A stretch of 64,000 bases of DNA from Dioscorea cayenensis subsp. rotundata (GCF_009730915.1 NC_052476.1:21495257-21559256), one strand, 5' to 3'; counted from the stretch's first letter, positions 21,463-34,680 are shown. The notes: generated by a model not told the origin, from the sequence alone. Program-made: numbers and translations.

Positions 21463-24400
21463 TCAACCTCTGGGGTTGGAACGACCTCCCCCCTCATCAC
21501 GAGGTCCCTCAAACTCTAAGCTGTGCCTGATGGAAGCAATAGGATCAGCAAGCTTCACCCTCATACCCTCCGGAGCTGCAGAGAACCAAGATAAGATCAT
21601 ATGAGCAGTCTTCAGCATTACAGTCAGAGGATTATCACATTTATTAGCAAAAATGTAATCATTCCGCGTCAACCACATAGACAACACAAAAGCTTTGACA
21701 AACCCATCCCCTACCCCCCCTCCCCCCCCGGGGATCCACCGTGCGTAAAGAAGACCGCCAGACAAAGGAAGTTCAGGTAACTGAAGGAAACTACTAAGTT
21801 TCGACCACACCTCCCTAGAGAACTGACACCTTAAGAAAAGATAGTCCACAGATTCAACCTCCGAATGACATAACACACAAGTGTCAGTCGGGAGCCTATT
21901 ACAACGACGTTAGGCAAGATTTTCTAGCAAGAGAATCTTGTTTTTCCAAGCTAGCCAATTGAAAATATTGACCTTCCGCGGACACGGACCTATCCAAAAG
22001 GTTTTAGCCAAGGGGCACCGCAGTCCCCCCTCATTCAAAAAAGTATAGAAAGACTTGACCGAGAAGGACCCGTTAGCCGTCAGACTCCAACTCTATACAT
22101 CCCTATCATTCCGCGACGCCACATTCAGTTGAGATAGCAGCAACACGTACAACATCCGGGTCGTTCGCGAATGGTGGCAACTCAAGTAACCAAGCCAACT
22201 CCCGAATCGTCCCATGAGGCGAACAAGAAGCAGAGAAAGCATCTGGCCAAATGAACATCGGTGCAAGGCCATTGAGCCATCTGTCCTTCTATAAAAGAGC
22301 CTCCGCTCCAAATTTGACTTGAACCGACACGCATCCTCTAAAGGCTGGGAGACACTGGGAGACCCCAGACCAAAAGAAGGAAACTCACCCATTCAGGACC
22401 CGAAACAAGTCCCAAGTGGGAACGTTATAGTTGAACCTAAGAATCTTCACTTCCCCCCCATTGCGAATCCGAAAGCACCTTCCATCTCCATTTCCCCAAC
22501 AAGGCCAGATTGAAGGAAGATAGATCCAGAATGCCCCACCTACCTTGCTCCTTCCCACGACATATGTTTTTCCAAGCCACAAGCCTACAACCAGGGTGTT
22601 CAATGTCCGGGCCAGACCAAAGAAAATCTCTTCTAATCCTGTCAATATCCTTTAAAACCCATTTTGGTAACCGAAACAAAGACATCCAATACGTCGGCAC
22701 CGCAGATAAAACCGAGTTGACAAGTGTGAGTCTACCCCCAATTGAAAGATAAGAGGATTTTCACGAAGCCAAACGCCCTCTGACTTTGGCGATCAAACTC
22801 TCCCAGTCCTGTTTACGGGGCCTCCTACTCGAAATAGGGATACCAAGATAGGTAAGTGGAAGAAGTCCCACATCGCAATTAACCGTTTTGGCATCACTAA
22901 CCCGTGGAAGTTAATGCAAATTCGTGGTGTATAGACACGTTTTAGAGAAGTTAGTTTCTAGCCCAAAGAGGCCTTCAAAGACCAGGAGAATCAATTTGAT
23001 CACCCTGAGGTCCTCAGCCCCCCCACCGTCATTACCAGGAGATCATCCGTATAATGCAAATTGCAAATCCGTCCATGCTCGCCCAGTGGCACCCCAATCA
23101 AGATTTGAGAATTCAATGCATTATCAAACATGGTGCACAACACATCCACAACCAGCACGAAGAGTAGTGGCGACAGTGGATCACCCTGACGCAAACCTCT
23201 TTGGTACCTCACATAGCCACAAAGAGACCCATTGATTAAAATAGAGGCCTTCGAAGAATTCAGGATCGTAGATATGCATCCTAACCATTTGGGTCCGAAA
23301 CCCCTGGTTCTCAGGAGGTCAAGCAAAAAACCCCAATCCACAAAGTCAAATACCTTGGCAAAATCCACCTTGAGGATATGACCCGACAACCTTCTTTTGT
23401 GCATGCTGAAAATTGTCTCTCCGCCATTGCAATGTTATCTAAAATACATCTCCCTTTAAGAAAAGATGATTGCGTGTGATCCACCAAGGAGTCCATCACC
23501 GAACTAAGCCTCAAGGACAGAATCTTGCTAATGATTTTCATCGTAGAGTTGATTAAACTAATGGGTCTATACTTCCCTGGTGAGGACGGACTTAAGACTT
23601 TAGGGATGAGCACAATACAGGCCCAGTTGATTCATTCCAAATTCGCTTTCCCGTTATAAAAGTCCTCACAAAGTTACATGACCTCCCCTTTTACAATTTC
23701 CCAGAAGGTTTTAAAGAAGAACATGGGAAACCCATCCGGTCCAGGAGCCTTGTCACTTCCCAGATCAAACACCGCATCTTTCACTTCCTCAAGTGTAAAA
23801 GGTTGTTCCAAAAAGGAAAGGTCCACAGGAGCTTTGTTAGTCAGCAAATAATCTAGATCCACCTTGAAAAGGAAAGCTCTACGTTGGCCAAAAAGGGCGC
23901 GAAACCTCTGTTCAAACACTTTGCCAATATCTTTAGCCTCAGTGAAGGAGGTAGTTCCAACATTAATGCTAGGGATAAAATTGATATTTTTCCTCCCATT
24001 AGCCATAGAATGAAAGTACCTAGGAAGACTATTCTGGGTTAACCGCGGGAAGCGGTCGACACAAGCCCTATTAACAAGAAATCTATCCAACTTAACCCAA
24101 ATAGGGTTCGCCTGTCCGTTAGTCCAAGTAAATCGTCTTCTGATCGCCGGAGGTTCAATAAGACACAAATCGTGCAGCAAAAAGTTTGCATCACGGATGT
24201 CCGCAAGGTTCAGATTTCCTCCCCCTTTGTCCTCAAGAGAGAAAATAGCATTAAAGTCTCCACAAATCACCCACGGCACACTAGGATCCCCCGGATAACT
24301 CCGAATATCCTCCCAAAAGGTACTTTTAAGCTGGCACACATTCGGACCACAGACTGAGGTACATCGCCAAGTTAAGTTGTCCTTCTTAGAACAAAAATCA

Positions 24401-24667
24401 ACCGTTAAACAGTAATCACCCTTCATAACCACTGTGCCCTGGAACAGCACACTGTTCCACCCGACAATGATACCTCCAACGTCCCAAATGACGGGAGAAA
24501 GATAAATTGGTCTAAGCGAGGACAACCAATCTCCCTCCACTTAGATACCGGAACTTTCCTCAAGTTTGGACTCTTGTAAACAGCACACGTTCACAAAATG
24601 AAAGATTCAAAAAGTCCTTTACTAGGAACCGCTTAGCTGGCCTACCCAGACCCCTAACATTCCAGGA
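21463..24667 (-). pseudogene. LINE-2 ORF2 (endonuclease-RT), degenerate
   Basis: Endonuclease blocks VICGDFNAIFS, IRRRFTWTNGQ and WVKLDRFLVN lie within 24540-24050. RT entry DKAPGPDGFPMFFFKTFW (near 23740) is followed by KYRPISLIN, SGYVRYQRGLRQGDP-type residues (GYVRYQRGLRQGDPLSPLL) and LHYTDDLLVMTVGG (near 23020). The C-terminal zinc-binding region extends to 21463 (CHSEVESVDYLFLRCQF). The endonuclease C-terminus is deleted: SLPR jumps directly to the linker before RT, missing the SDHVPI motif that LINE-1 retains near 6790. Stops and shifts near 23000, 22700 and 21900 make it non-functional. Confidence 0.85.
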
Positions 24668-24689
24668 AATAATATTCACAAACAACTAA

Positions 24690-27350
24690 CTAGATTCCGC
24701 AGACCTCCATAGAGGTCTCCGCCTTCTCTAAATTGGAGACAACACATGCCAAGGACCGGGTTTTTTCTACATTACATATATAATAAATACATGCATCCAG
24801 GTGACCATCAGAAATATCAAACGAAATACCACATGCATTACAATAGCTAATAATCTGAGAATTGGACCAGTCGGAAATAGCAAGGGGCAAGGAAGGCGCA
24901 CCTTCTGAGGGATCCTCCAGTATGACCTTCATCTTGGTCGACCTTGGAGGCTCTGCCATGAAACCCGCCTCCTCGTTCCATCTAGATGATGGTTTTTTGT
25001 GTCGCTCGCTCTTCCTAACCCCTTTTGCCACATCAGTGGGATGGTGAAGATTCCCCCTCCTTCAACCCCGGTAGCAATTCTCTAATCGATCTTTCAAATT
25101 CATAGATTGGTTCATCTGATTCATACTCTTCATCACGGTCTTCAGACTCAGAGACATGAGAGTCACCCAACTCCCCTTCCTTCCCGATGTCCTTGTGAAC
25201 TGCAACCGGCGCTAGAACCCAAACATTTGCAAGAAATTGCCACTGGAAGCCCGCTGGGGGAACAGTTGTTGGTTTTGCATGATCATTCAAGACATCCACA
25301 CCCTCTAATAAAAGCCCATGCTCCTTTAGAGGACAATTAACTCCCTCCCCCTCACTAGCCAACCCATTTTCGTGCGAAATAGCCGTTTGAACCTCCTCAT
25401 TTAACAACCTACAAGTAGGTCCCTCACTTGTAGAGATAGGCCCAGATCTCGATCCACGATCCCCATCCGCTCCTCTATGTGAATGGGCCGGCCCAAAAAG
25501 GGGCCCACCCGATCCAGGTCTATTCCCTTTCACAATGGAAATTGGCCCATCGCCCTGACGCAGCTCCATGTCCAACGCGAGCGGATCCACAAAGCCCTTA
25601 TCATAATCCCCCACGTTAACCTCCTCCTGCTTCTTCTTTCGCCGCATATTTAATGCAACCTCGGACTCCTAGAGAACCATGCACACTTGAGTTCCCGCCA
25701 CCTCGGACGTCGGTACCTCTTTCGTGACAGGTCTAGAAACACCTTTCTCTGCCCCTAGACTTGGGCGAGCCACCCATCTATCGACACCGCACTTCTTCTG
25801 TCCTTTCAACGCCGCTCATGGCTTTATCTCCTCCCTTCTATTCATCTCTATACCATCAGTCGACCGACCAACGGTCCCTCCCCGTAGTTCTTTTCGGCCC
25901 AATGGTCCCCTAACCAGCAGCCTCGCCTGAGCTTTGCCGCCGTCCACGTGGGAGCTCCGTTCCACCACGTACCCTTCTTCCCGTCGGGAACTCCCGGTAA
26001 TTCCAGCATGGGAACCATGCTCAACCAAACCTGGCAACACCGCCTCCGATCGACTGATGCCGGCCCTCTGCATGGTCTGGACAGAGCAGTCAGGTCGGAC
26101 CACCTTTCTCGTGACTACCACATTTTCCATCATCCTCAGGGCGGGAGCTACGCTCAACCAGTCCCTCCGGATTCTTCGCGCTCGATCCCTCAGTGGCACG
26201 CTCTCATACCTCCATGGACGATGCCGCTTGCTTGTCCCGCTTCACCTGGTGCTCCAACTCACCACCTCCCCCGATCGCAGAGAACAAAACGCCCGAGATT
26301 AGCCGGTACGTCGTTTGCTTCCCCTTATCATCCGTCAGCAACACCAAATACTTTCGCATCCCCAGATTGAGCTCGAGCTCAATGGGTAGAGATGTTCCCG
26401 GCCTCCGGCGCACCAAAGCAAAGACTAAACACTTGTTTGTTTTAAATTCCAGTGAGAGAGCCACCAGCTCTTCCACCTTCTTCAAAACTTCCAAGATTAC
26501 GCTCCAGCACCACCCCGTGCAGTGGTAGGTTCCAGATATGAACCCAAATCCCCTCGCCTGACGCCCTGTCCACCGCCTTGTTCTCCGCCGACCATGGAGC
26601 GAACCTCGCTGAGCACGAACCATCCTTAGTAGAGAACTGCACCACATCGAGCTTGCTTACCTCTTTCACCTACGCACGGCTAGCTAATGAAACCAGATAC
26701 ATATTATCGTTCAATGGGGTGAGTGGTCCGGCAAGCGAACGATTGATAACCGTTGGAAGCACCTCAACCAGTCCGGCATCAGACACATAACCAGATAAAA
26801 TAGTTACCACCACCACTAGCGCCAGCTCCTCTCTAACAGCAGCTATCTCCGGAATCAGAGGCAACGACAGGGATGAATGCGAGGCTGTCAGGGGACATAG
26901 CTCCGGAGATCTCTGTGCCAAAGAAGTTGGCGCCTCCTCCGAGCTCTCCTTCGCAGTCTCAGCCACATGCTTAGAGCGAACATGAATTCTTTTCCTCTTA
27001 GGGCTCCGTCACGGCTACCATTTGCATTTCGCAGCAACGTGCCCCTCCCCCGCACAACGAAGGCACACAACTTGATGGTGACATTCAGAGGTCATGTGCG
27101 TCGACCGGAAGCACTTGTCGCACGTCTGTTCACCAGGCGACCGAGGTCGCTTAGCACCCGAGATCGGTTAAACCTTATTTAACTCCTTGCACCTCGCCCC
27201 TTTCGACCTCTCTAAGTCCTCTGACGATGAGCTGACGGCCTCCACGAACGACATCACCTTCTTCACGGTGCAACCCTCCCCACTCTCCGGCGCACCCTGA
27301 TGAATTTCTGGCGACCGTCCACTACCCCACAACCCTCCCAGCAGACTCAT
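24690..27350 (-). pseudogene. LINE-2 ORF1 with CCHC zinc knuckles, degenerate
   Basis: Nucleic-acid-binding ORF1 of the LINE. Near 27140-27020 two Cys-rich knuckles are visible (CDKCFRSTHMTSEC and CLRCAGEGHVAAKC). After a Ser/Pro-rich region and two frame changes, the conserved tail (RKSERHKKPSSRWNEEAG to LACVVSNLEKAETSMEV) ends at the stop at 24690. At least three frames are required. The GC-rich base use stands out from the AT-rich surroundings. Confidence 0.8.
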
Positions 27351-27847
27351 CCTCTCCTCCACGTACCCATCTAGATAATTCATACAAGCTCTAAAAACAA
27401 AGGTTTTTTAGTAAAACATTTCACTCTAACTCTTATAACATAAAACTAACTTTCTTTTTATATTTTACATAAACTTGGGTACCCAAAATGAAACATAAGC
27501 TTATTTACTATGGCACGCGTCTGCACCAAACCCATTCAACCGCTTAAACCTTTCCACCATTCATCTTGCCTAGAACTTATACTCCCTGTTAGATGATCTA
27601 ATCTGAGCCATTGATCTCTTCTATTACTCCAGAACTTACTCTCTTCTCTTGATCAAACAATCTCAGCCATTGATTCTTTTCCAGCCAAAACGACAACAAC
27701 CATAACAAACTTTTGAACACCTAAAATTACCACCATACCCTCTTCACACTCTCTTCTGCAGTAATTCAGAAATCCTGCAAAATCAACAGCCAATTCAGCC
27801 TACTTCTACTACTCAATTCTTCAATCACTCTAACATCTTCCCCTTGA

Positions 27848-30800
27848 TTAAAGATCACATACACCCAAAGCTTCTCTGAAACAAATCTGTTTCTTTGCAT
27901 CTAAGGATATAGTAAAAATATCGGCCAATTGTTCTTCAGACTTGCAAAAATAAAGCTGGATTTGAGATTCAGCAACCAATCCTCTGATGAAGTGATATTT
28001 CACATCAATATATTTTGTTCTGCCATGCATCACTGGATTTCTTGCTATGGCAATACATGAACTGTTGTCACAATAGATAGGAATTGCATCTTCATGCTTC
28101 ACACCACAATCAAACAACAATTTCTTGATCCATATCCCTTAACAACATGCTGAACTGAGGGCAATGTATTCAGCTTCAGTTGAAGAAAGAGCAACAACCT
28201 CTTGTTTCTTTGATATTAATGATACTGCACCTGAACCATATATTAACACCACTCCAGAAGTACTTTTCCTATCTACAACATTTCCACCCCAATCACTATC
28301 AGAAAACCCAAGCAATGACCAATTCATACTCCTCTTGAAGGAAATTCCATGACTCACAGTACCGGCAAGATACCTTAGTATATGTTTTGTTGTCCCAAAT
28401 GCATCTTTAGTAGTTTTTGCATAAACCTACTAAAAAAAACTCACTGTAAATGCCAAATCAGGACGGGAATGAGTCACATCCATCAGTCTGCCTATCAATT
28501 TTCTGTAATCAATCACATTGTTCACCAATTCAGCACTTGTACTAATCAATTTGTAATTTGAACTTAGAGGAGTGAATACTGGTTTACATTGCTGTAAATT
28601 ATAGGCTTTGAGCAAATCCTCAAAATACTTCTTTTGGCAAATATGAATACCTAGTTGATCTTGCTTCACTTCAAGCCCCAAAAAATAGGACATCAATCCC
28701 AAATCACTCATTTCAAACATCTTCATCATGTTTTGTTTGAATTCTTTTAACAGACTATCAGAAGATCCCATGCATATTAAGTCATCTACATAAATGCACA
28801 CAATTAAAATCTTACCTTCTGCAGCAACCATTTTGTATAATGTATGCTCATTATCACTCCTTTGAAAGCCTTGTTCAAGAAAATATGAGTCAATCTTTCC
28901 ATACCAAGCTCTAGGTGCTTGTTTTAACCCATATAAAACCTTATGCAACCTGTACACCATATGCTCACACCCAGCTTTTACAAACCCTTTAGGTTGTTCA
29001 ACAAACACTTCTTCATTTAATTCCCCATTGAGGAAAGCTGATTTCACATCTAATTGATACACCAACCAGTTCTCTTGGGCAGCTAATGCCAATAACAACC
29101 TCACTGTCTCCATTCTTGCTACTGGAGCAAATATTTCATCATAGTCTACACCATACTTTTGCACATAACCTTTTGCAACTAACTTGGCTTTAAATTTATT
29201 TACTTCACCATTAGGTTTGTATGTAGTTCTATAAACCCATTTCATACCAATGGCTTTCCTATCTGCAGGTAAATCACACAAAGCCCAGGTTTTATTCTTC
29301 TCAATTGCTTGAATTTCCTCCACTATTGCTTCCTTCCAATTTTCTGATTTCACTACTTCTTCATATGTTCCTGCATGGATCAGTCACAGCCAGAGAAAAA
29401 GTACAGCCTTCATAAATTTCTTTCAATGCTCTCGCTCTTTGTATAGGTAACTCATCAATACTTTAATCACTCAGCTGTTCTGACTGCCTACCTGGTGAAT
29501 TCCCATTGCTGCTATAACCATTAGTACTACTACCACTTCTTGTTACTGAGTTTTCTGATTGCTCAGATGTAGATTCTGCTACAATTTTCAATACTGTTCT
29601 CATATCTGGTAGTATCAATGCCTTTGTAGTAGCTTGAACTTCTTTCCACTGCCAAAATTCATTCTCAGAAAAAGTCACATCTCTACTGATCACAAGTTTC
29701 CCTGATTCTGGTACATAAATTCTGTAGGCCTTGGTATTAATACAATAGCCAACAAAAATACCTTTAAGAGCCATTCTATCTAACTTTTGCACATTTTGGG
29801 CAGGCAAATGTGTGTATGCAATACAACCAAAAACCCTTAAGTGATTTATCTTTGGAACTAGGCTTCATAGGGCGTTTTATTCCACATGCTTGTGTAGGAG
29901 AAATATTAGACAGATATACTGCTGTTATAACTGCTTCTGCCCAGAAAGAGTTTGGTAAATGACTTGAATTTAATATGCTTCTTGCCTTATCAATAAGAGT
30001 TCTATTTTTCCTCTCAGCAACCCCATTTTGCTGAGGGGTATAAGGGGCTGTCAGTTTACCATGATCAGCACAAAAACCATCAAATTCCTGAGATACAAAC
30101 TCTCCACCCCTATTTGTTCTCAAAATTCTCAATTTCTGGCCTGATTACCTCTCAACAAAAGCTAAGAATTGTTTGAAATTGAGAACACTTCATGTTTGTA
30201 CTTGATTGGATACACCCAACTCATTCTAGTACATTCATCAACAAACAATAAAAAATACTTACTGCCGCCATTAGATTCTGTCTGCATTGGTCCACAAACA
30301 TCTGCATGCACAAGATGTAATTTTTGCTCTCCATGACTTGCCAGAAGAAAATGGCAATCTGGTTTGCTTCCCATACACACATGCTTCACACATATCTACT
30401 GGTTGAACCCTTGGCACCCCAATTACAAGCTTCAGTTGATTCAAAATTTTCAAGTCCTTGAAAATGCAAATGTCCATACCTGTGATGCCACAATAAAGAT
30501 AGATCACCTTTTCTTCTGTTCACTAAATTCACTTGCTTATAATCACCAGCAGAGAACTCTATTGGATACAAATTGTTACTATTTCTGTGCAACATCAACA
30601 CTAATTCACCTGCTACATTCATGATTCTACACCAAGTCTTCTTAAAAACAATTTCATAATCACAAGCTGTCACCTGCCTAATACTGAGTAAATTATGAGC
30701 CAACTGTTGCACATATTTCACATTATGAATCAGTTTTTTAATTCCTCTTTGCATTATAACCATCACTAAGCCTCTACCTTGCACTTCAACATCTTTATCA

Positions 30801-31957
30801 TTACCTAACTTCACATTATGCTTCACTGATTCATCCAAACTGTAAAATAAATTCTTATCACCTGTCATATGATTTGAGCAACCACTGTCCAATAACCATA
30901 GTGAAGAACTAACATTGCCATCACCTCCATGCACCAAAAACAAATTACCATACTCACTAGCATTTGTATCATCTTGAGAATTAGAACTAGATCCCTTCTC
31001 AAAATTTCTGTTTTGAGACCAACGATGAGAGTGCGTGTGCCCATATTTCTTACAATTAAAGCATTGAATATTCTACAAACCTCCTCTACTGAATCTCTGT
31101 CCACCAAATTGCCTTTGCCCTCTTGAAAATCTGCCAAAGGATCTTGAACCAACTCTTCCCCTTTGCCATGTATTACACTCAGAACTACCTTGCTGCCTCT
31201 GACCACCATGTCTTTGATCATAACTACTTCTTCTCCAATTGCCATTAGTCCTGCCTCTTCCTCTAAAACCTCTTACCCTTACTCTTTGCACATTTCTATC
31301 TCCACTTTTATCTCCTTGAACTATAAAAGTTTTATCTCCATGCTTTTCAAAAAACTGATTATACCTTGCTTCATGAGCTTGCAAAGCACTACTCAATTCA
31401 TCCAAAGTCATTGTCTTCAAATCTCTAGCTTCTTCAATAGAGGTTACAACATGCACAAACCTTAAAGATAGACTTCTCATGACCTTCAAGACTACCTCAT
31501 CTTCCTTCAACTCAATCCTCATACCTCTGATTTGATTTACAACAGCTAGAACTCTTGTAATAAAATGTTGAACTGCCTCATCCTCTCTCATCTGCAGTAA
31601 ATCAAAATTTTGTCTCAAAGTCTGTTGCCTTACTAAAATCATTCTAGAAGAACCTTGATCCTCATTCTTGAGATGATCCCAAGCTTCTTTGGCTGACTCA
31701 AACCTCCCCAATCTGTGAAGAACTGACTCATCCACTACCTGTTATAACAAGAAAAAAGCCTTTGCATCATCTTCCATTTCCTTTTCAGTTGGCTTCTTCT
31801 CTTCACTAAAACCCTCTTCAACAATTTTCCACAGCCTCTGAGACCTGAAAAAAGTCTTCATCCTAAAGCTCCAATGTTCATAGCCTTCTCCTTTGAAAAT
31901 TGGCAACAAAGCATGAGAAATTTCTGGTGTTGATGTAGATGAAGAACTAGATGCCAT
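27848..31957 (-). pseudogene. Copia-1 Gag-Pol polyprotein, degenerate
   Basis: Minus strand from MASSSSSTSTPEIS (31957). Order: Gag (YEHWSFRMKTFFRSQRLW, then AKEAWDHLKNEDQGSSR), a Gly/Arg-rich tail, CCHC knuckle QCFNCKKYGHTHSH (near 31060), protease (WLLDSGCSNHMTGDK, near 30890), the integrase zinc region (LLWHHRYGHLHFQGL) and core (TPQQNGVAERKNRTLI), RT (LDVKSAFLNGELNEEVFVEQ, VCIYVDDLICMG) and RNase H (STEAEYIALSSACC, IYCDNSSCIAIARNP, HGRTKYIDVKYHFIR) to the stop at 27848. In-frame stops occur after AFFLL (near 31742) and after FSRGGL (near 31073), with further breaks near 30386, 30150, 29460, 28430 and 28140. The order protease-integrase-RT-RNase H defines Copia. Confidence 0.92.
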
Positions 31958-32176
31958 TTCTTGAGTAAAAATGGACTTCTCTTTACTCATACACAACTAC
32001 TGAACAACTCTTCACCTCTGAAATCACCTCACCATATAACTTCCTTGTCTTCCACTTCTCAGCCAACAATTCTCTCCACACACCTCAAACAACAACACAA
32101 ACTCACACAACACCACAAATCAGTAAAGCAAGCAAAAAAAATACCCAGAGAACTCACCTCGCAGCTCTGATACCAC

Positions 32177-32555
32177 TGATAATCACTATATTAAGAGTTA
32201 AGAACATGAGGAACAACTTTTTTATACAAAGCCAAGATCAAAAACCTTTCAATTCATTCATCGGATAAATAATTCATACAAGCTCTAAGAACAAAGGTTT
32301 TTCAGTAAAATATTTCACTCTAACTCTTAGATGTTGTTTGTTTGCAAGGAGTGGAATGGGATTGGATTGGGAATGGGTCAAATCCCTTGTTTGGTTGGAA
32401 GGCATAGGAATGAGGGAGGAGTCTTTGAGGAATGAGATGAGGGGAGAACCCTTATTAGGATTCCTCTCATTTTCTTGAGGATTGCCCAATGCGGATTTGG
32501 AAATGTCCATTTTACCCTTAACTTCAGTTGTTTTTCCATCATGTTTTGTCATTTT

Positions 32556-32593
<38 letters not shown>

Positions 32594-33477
32594 AAAATGT
32601 TAAGAACATTATAAAAAACATAATAATGATAACATATTATAAATAAAATAATACTATAAAAAATAATACTATAAAAAATAATAATAATAACAAAAAATTA
32701 AATTAATTATAAAATAACAAAAATAAAATGATAACATTGTAAAAAAACAACAACAATAATAATGAAGATTAATTGTAAAATTAATTATAAAAAATTAAAA
32801 AAGATTTAAATAATAATAATAATGATAGCATATTATAAATAAAATAATATTATTAACTAATATATTTATTTATTTATTATTCACTTAATAAGGGCATAAG
32901 AGACATTTCCCACATATTTTTTCTTTTTACTTTTTCCATTCCCAATAAATTACTCTCCTATACCGTCCAACCAAATACAGTTTTCCTTCCATTCTTAATC
33001 TATTCTCCCTTATTCTCATTTCTATCTCATTCCTACTCAATTCCATTCTTTGCAAACAAACGACACCTTATAACATAAACTAACTTTCTTTTTATATTTT
33101 ACATAAACTTGGGTATCCAAAATGAAACATAAGCTTAGTCACTATGGCACATGTCTGCACCAAACCCATTCAACTGCTTAAACCATTCCACCATTCATCT
33201 TGCCTAGAACTTATACTCCCTGTTAGATGATCTAATCTGAGCCATTGATCTCTTCTATTACTCCAGCTCCTCGAACTTACTTTTTTCCCTTGATCAAACA
33301 AATCTCAGCCATTGATTCTTTTCCAGCCAAAACGACAACAACCATAACGAACTTTTGAACACCTGAAATTACCACCATACCCTCTTCACACTCTCTTCTG
33401 CAGCAATTCAGAAATCCTGCAAAATCAACAGCCAATTCAGCCTACTTCTGCTACTCAATTCTTCAATCACTCTAACA
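32177..33477 (-). repeat. Copia-1 right (5') LTR, split by a Tourist MITE
   Basis: LTR from TGATAATCAC at 32177 to CTAACA at 33477, interrupted at 32330-33067. It abuts the primer-binding site on the inner side. Confidence 0.92.
32330..33067. mobile_element. PIF/Harbinger (Tourist-type) MITE, 738 bp
   Basis: Ends GATGTTGTTTGTTTGCAA and (inverted) GGTGTCGTTTGTTTGCAA are followed by GGAATGG/GGAATTG. The element is flanked by the 3-bp duplication TTA (32327-32329 and 33068-33070), the signature of PIF/Harbinger. Its removal restores the Copia-1 LTR exactly (CTCTTATAACATAA). The interior is AT-rich with imperfect AATAAT repeats and no transposase. Confidence 0.9.
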
Positions 33478-33482
33478 AGAGA

Positions 33483-33688
33483 GAGAGATCTTGTGATTAG
33501 AATGAGGTTTGTTATCAAGAAGTTGATATTATTGACTTATGAACTGTTATTGATATCATGATAATGTGAGGTCTGTTCTTGTTGCATGTTTTTTTTTTAA
33601 CCATAATGTTGTTAATTAGAGATTTGTGGAAGTTACGTAGAGTTGAGGAAGTTGAGGTGCACTGTTGTATATCTATCACTCCTTTACT
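33483..33688. other. Displaced flank upstream of the BXL gene
   Basis: This DNA was adjacent to the xylosidase 5' end before Copia-1 inserted, as the AGAGA duplication shows, so it may hold the original promoter. I see no clear TATA box or gene. Confidence 0.5.
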
Positions 33689-33840
33689 CAGTGGCGGAAC
33701 CAAGGGGGGGCGACGGGGGCTTCAGCCCCCCTCGGCACCGGAAAGATTGTTGTTATATGCTGGTCTCGCCGGAGTTTGTCCAAGGAGAAAGGCTAGAAGC
33801 CCCCCTCAAGCAAAAAATGTTTAATGGAGTTCTTCAGCGC
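33689..33840. mobile_element. Fragment with hAT-type terminus
   Basis: It starts CAGTGGCGGAACCAAGGGGG and contains the perfect palindrome GGGGGCTTCAGCCCCC. The terminus matches the inverted end of the hAT MITE at 51463 (CAGGGGTGGAACCAAGGGGG). No second end or 8-bp duplication was found. Confidence 0.5.
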
Positions 33841-34014
33841 ATTGCTTTGTGTCGCCTGCTGGCTCAACCGTGGCTCCGGTCACCAACTCTGTCACGCGAT
33901 CTACTTCTTCAGTGATGAGATGAGAATCATGATTCATGAGATGAGATGATCTCTTGTATGGTTGAGGCCCAAACAAAACTATCTATATATGAGGGGATGT
34001 ATAGGACGAAACTT

Positions 34015-34304
34015 ATTTTAGATTTTTTTTAAAATTTATTAATTTTTTATCTCTGATTGTTATCATGATATATTGAGTAATATTAATTCTTTTCTAAAAA
34101 GAAATTTAAATATATCTATTCTATTTAAATTATCATAAACTAAGTCTACGAAAGTCCGTATTTTTGAGGATTTTTATATAAATAGTGATTTATCTTTTTT
34201 TTTAATCTATGATAAGCTATAATTTTTTAATTAAATATATTTATTCCATGTAATCTTCTTTAAATTAGATGAACATCTCTCCATTGCATATAAATTTCCA
34301 ATAA

Positions 34305-34338
<34 letters not shown>

Positions 34339-34680
34339 TTTATTTGGGATTTCTATCTCGATTTTCAAATTGGACGTTATTTATTAAAAATAAAGCAAAG
34401 GAAAATATATTATTTTGCATTTGAATTTGTTGTAATTTGTAGATATTAAATTTAACATTAATATTATATTAAAATTTTATTGTACTTTAATTTATTATTT
34501 GAAGAAAAAAATTCTTATCGAGTCAGGCTTGTGTGCCTTGATTTCCTTGATTTTAAAGTCATAAGTCTGCTTCGACAGAATTTGAGGATTGTATTGTTGG
34601 ACCAGGCCAGTCCAGGTAAGCTTAAAATGTAGTTATCTACCAAACTTAGCTCCTCCTAAACCGGTCCGACCCATTGACAG
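34015..34680. repeat. Direct repeat, copy 1, flanking small gene A
   Basis: It shares long blocks with 36830-37200 (TTATCATGATATATTGAGTA, AACTAAGTCTACGAAAGTCC, AAGTCATAAGT.TGCTTCGACAG) and then with 38632-38690 (TAAGCTTAAAATGTAGTTAT). The two segments on the right are one copy interrupted by LINE-3. Copy 1 has an additional (TA)n-containing stretch at 34240-34440. Confidence 0.85.

Larger units (their letters stand above)
21303..27376 (-). mobile_element. LINE-2: near-complete L1-type LINE nested in the Copia-1 LTR
   Basis: About 6.07 kb, same family as LINE-1. It holds ORF1 with CCHC knuckles followed by ORF2 with endonuclease, RT and zinc-binding tail. Its 3' end starts at GTGGATAAACCACATGCATTA, the same terminal sequence as LINE-1, but with almost no poly(A) left. 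GATAAT occurs at both edges and may be a short target-site duplication. Nesting order: this LINE is younger than Copia-1. Multiple frameshifts are present. Confidence 0.9.
21213..27835 (-). repeat. Copia-1 left (3') LTR, split by LINE-2
   Basis: LTR sequence runs 21213 to about 21302 and resumes at about 27377-27835. It matches the right LTR across the gap at ATTCAT..GGATAA / ATAATTCATACAAGC. Confidence 0.9.
21213..33477 (-). mobile_element. Copia-1: nested, degenerate Ty1/Copia retrotransposon
   Basis: Both LTRs are identifiable (TGATAATCAC...CTCTAACA), with the 5-bp duplication AGAGA at 21208-21212 and 33478-33482. On the element strand the primer-binding site TGGTATCAGAGC abuts the right LTR near 32165-32176. 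A polypurine tract (AAGGGGAAGA) abuts the left LTR near 27836-27845. Without nested insertions each LTR is about 550 bp. The LTR copies differ at more than 20 sites, so this insertion is old relative to Copia-2. It landed 76 bp upstream of the xylosidase start codon, separating that gene from its promoter. Confidence 0.93.

Noticed and set aside
25816..26790. Several overlapping open frames of 70-147 codons on both strands
   Set aside because: The GC-rich ORF1 region of LINE-2 keeps all six frames open by composition. Only the minus-strand ORF1 reading is supported.
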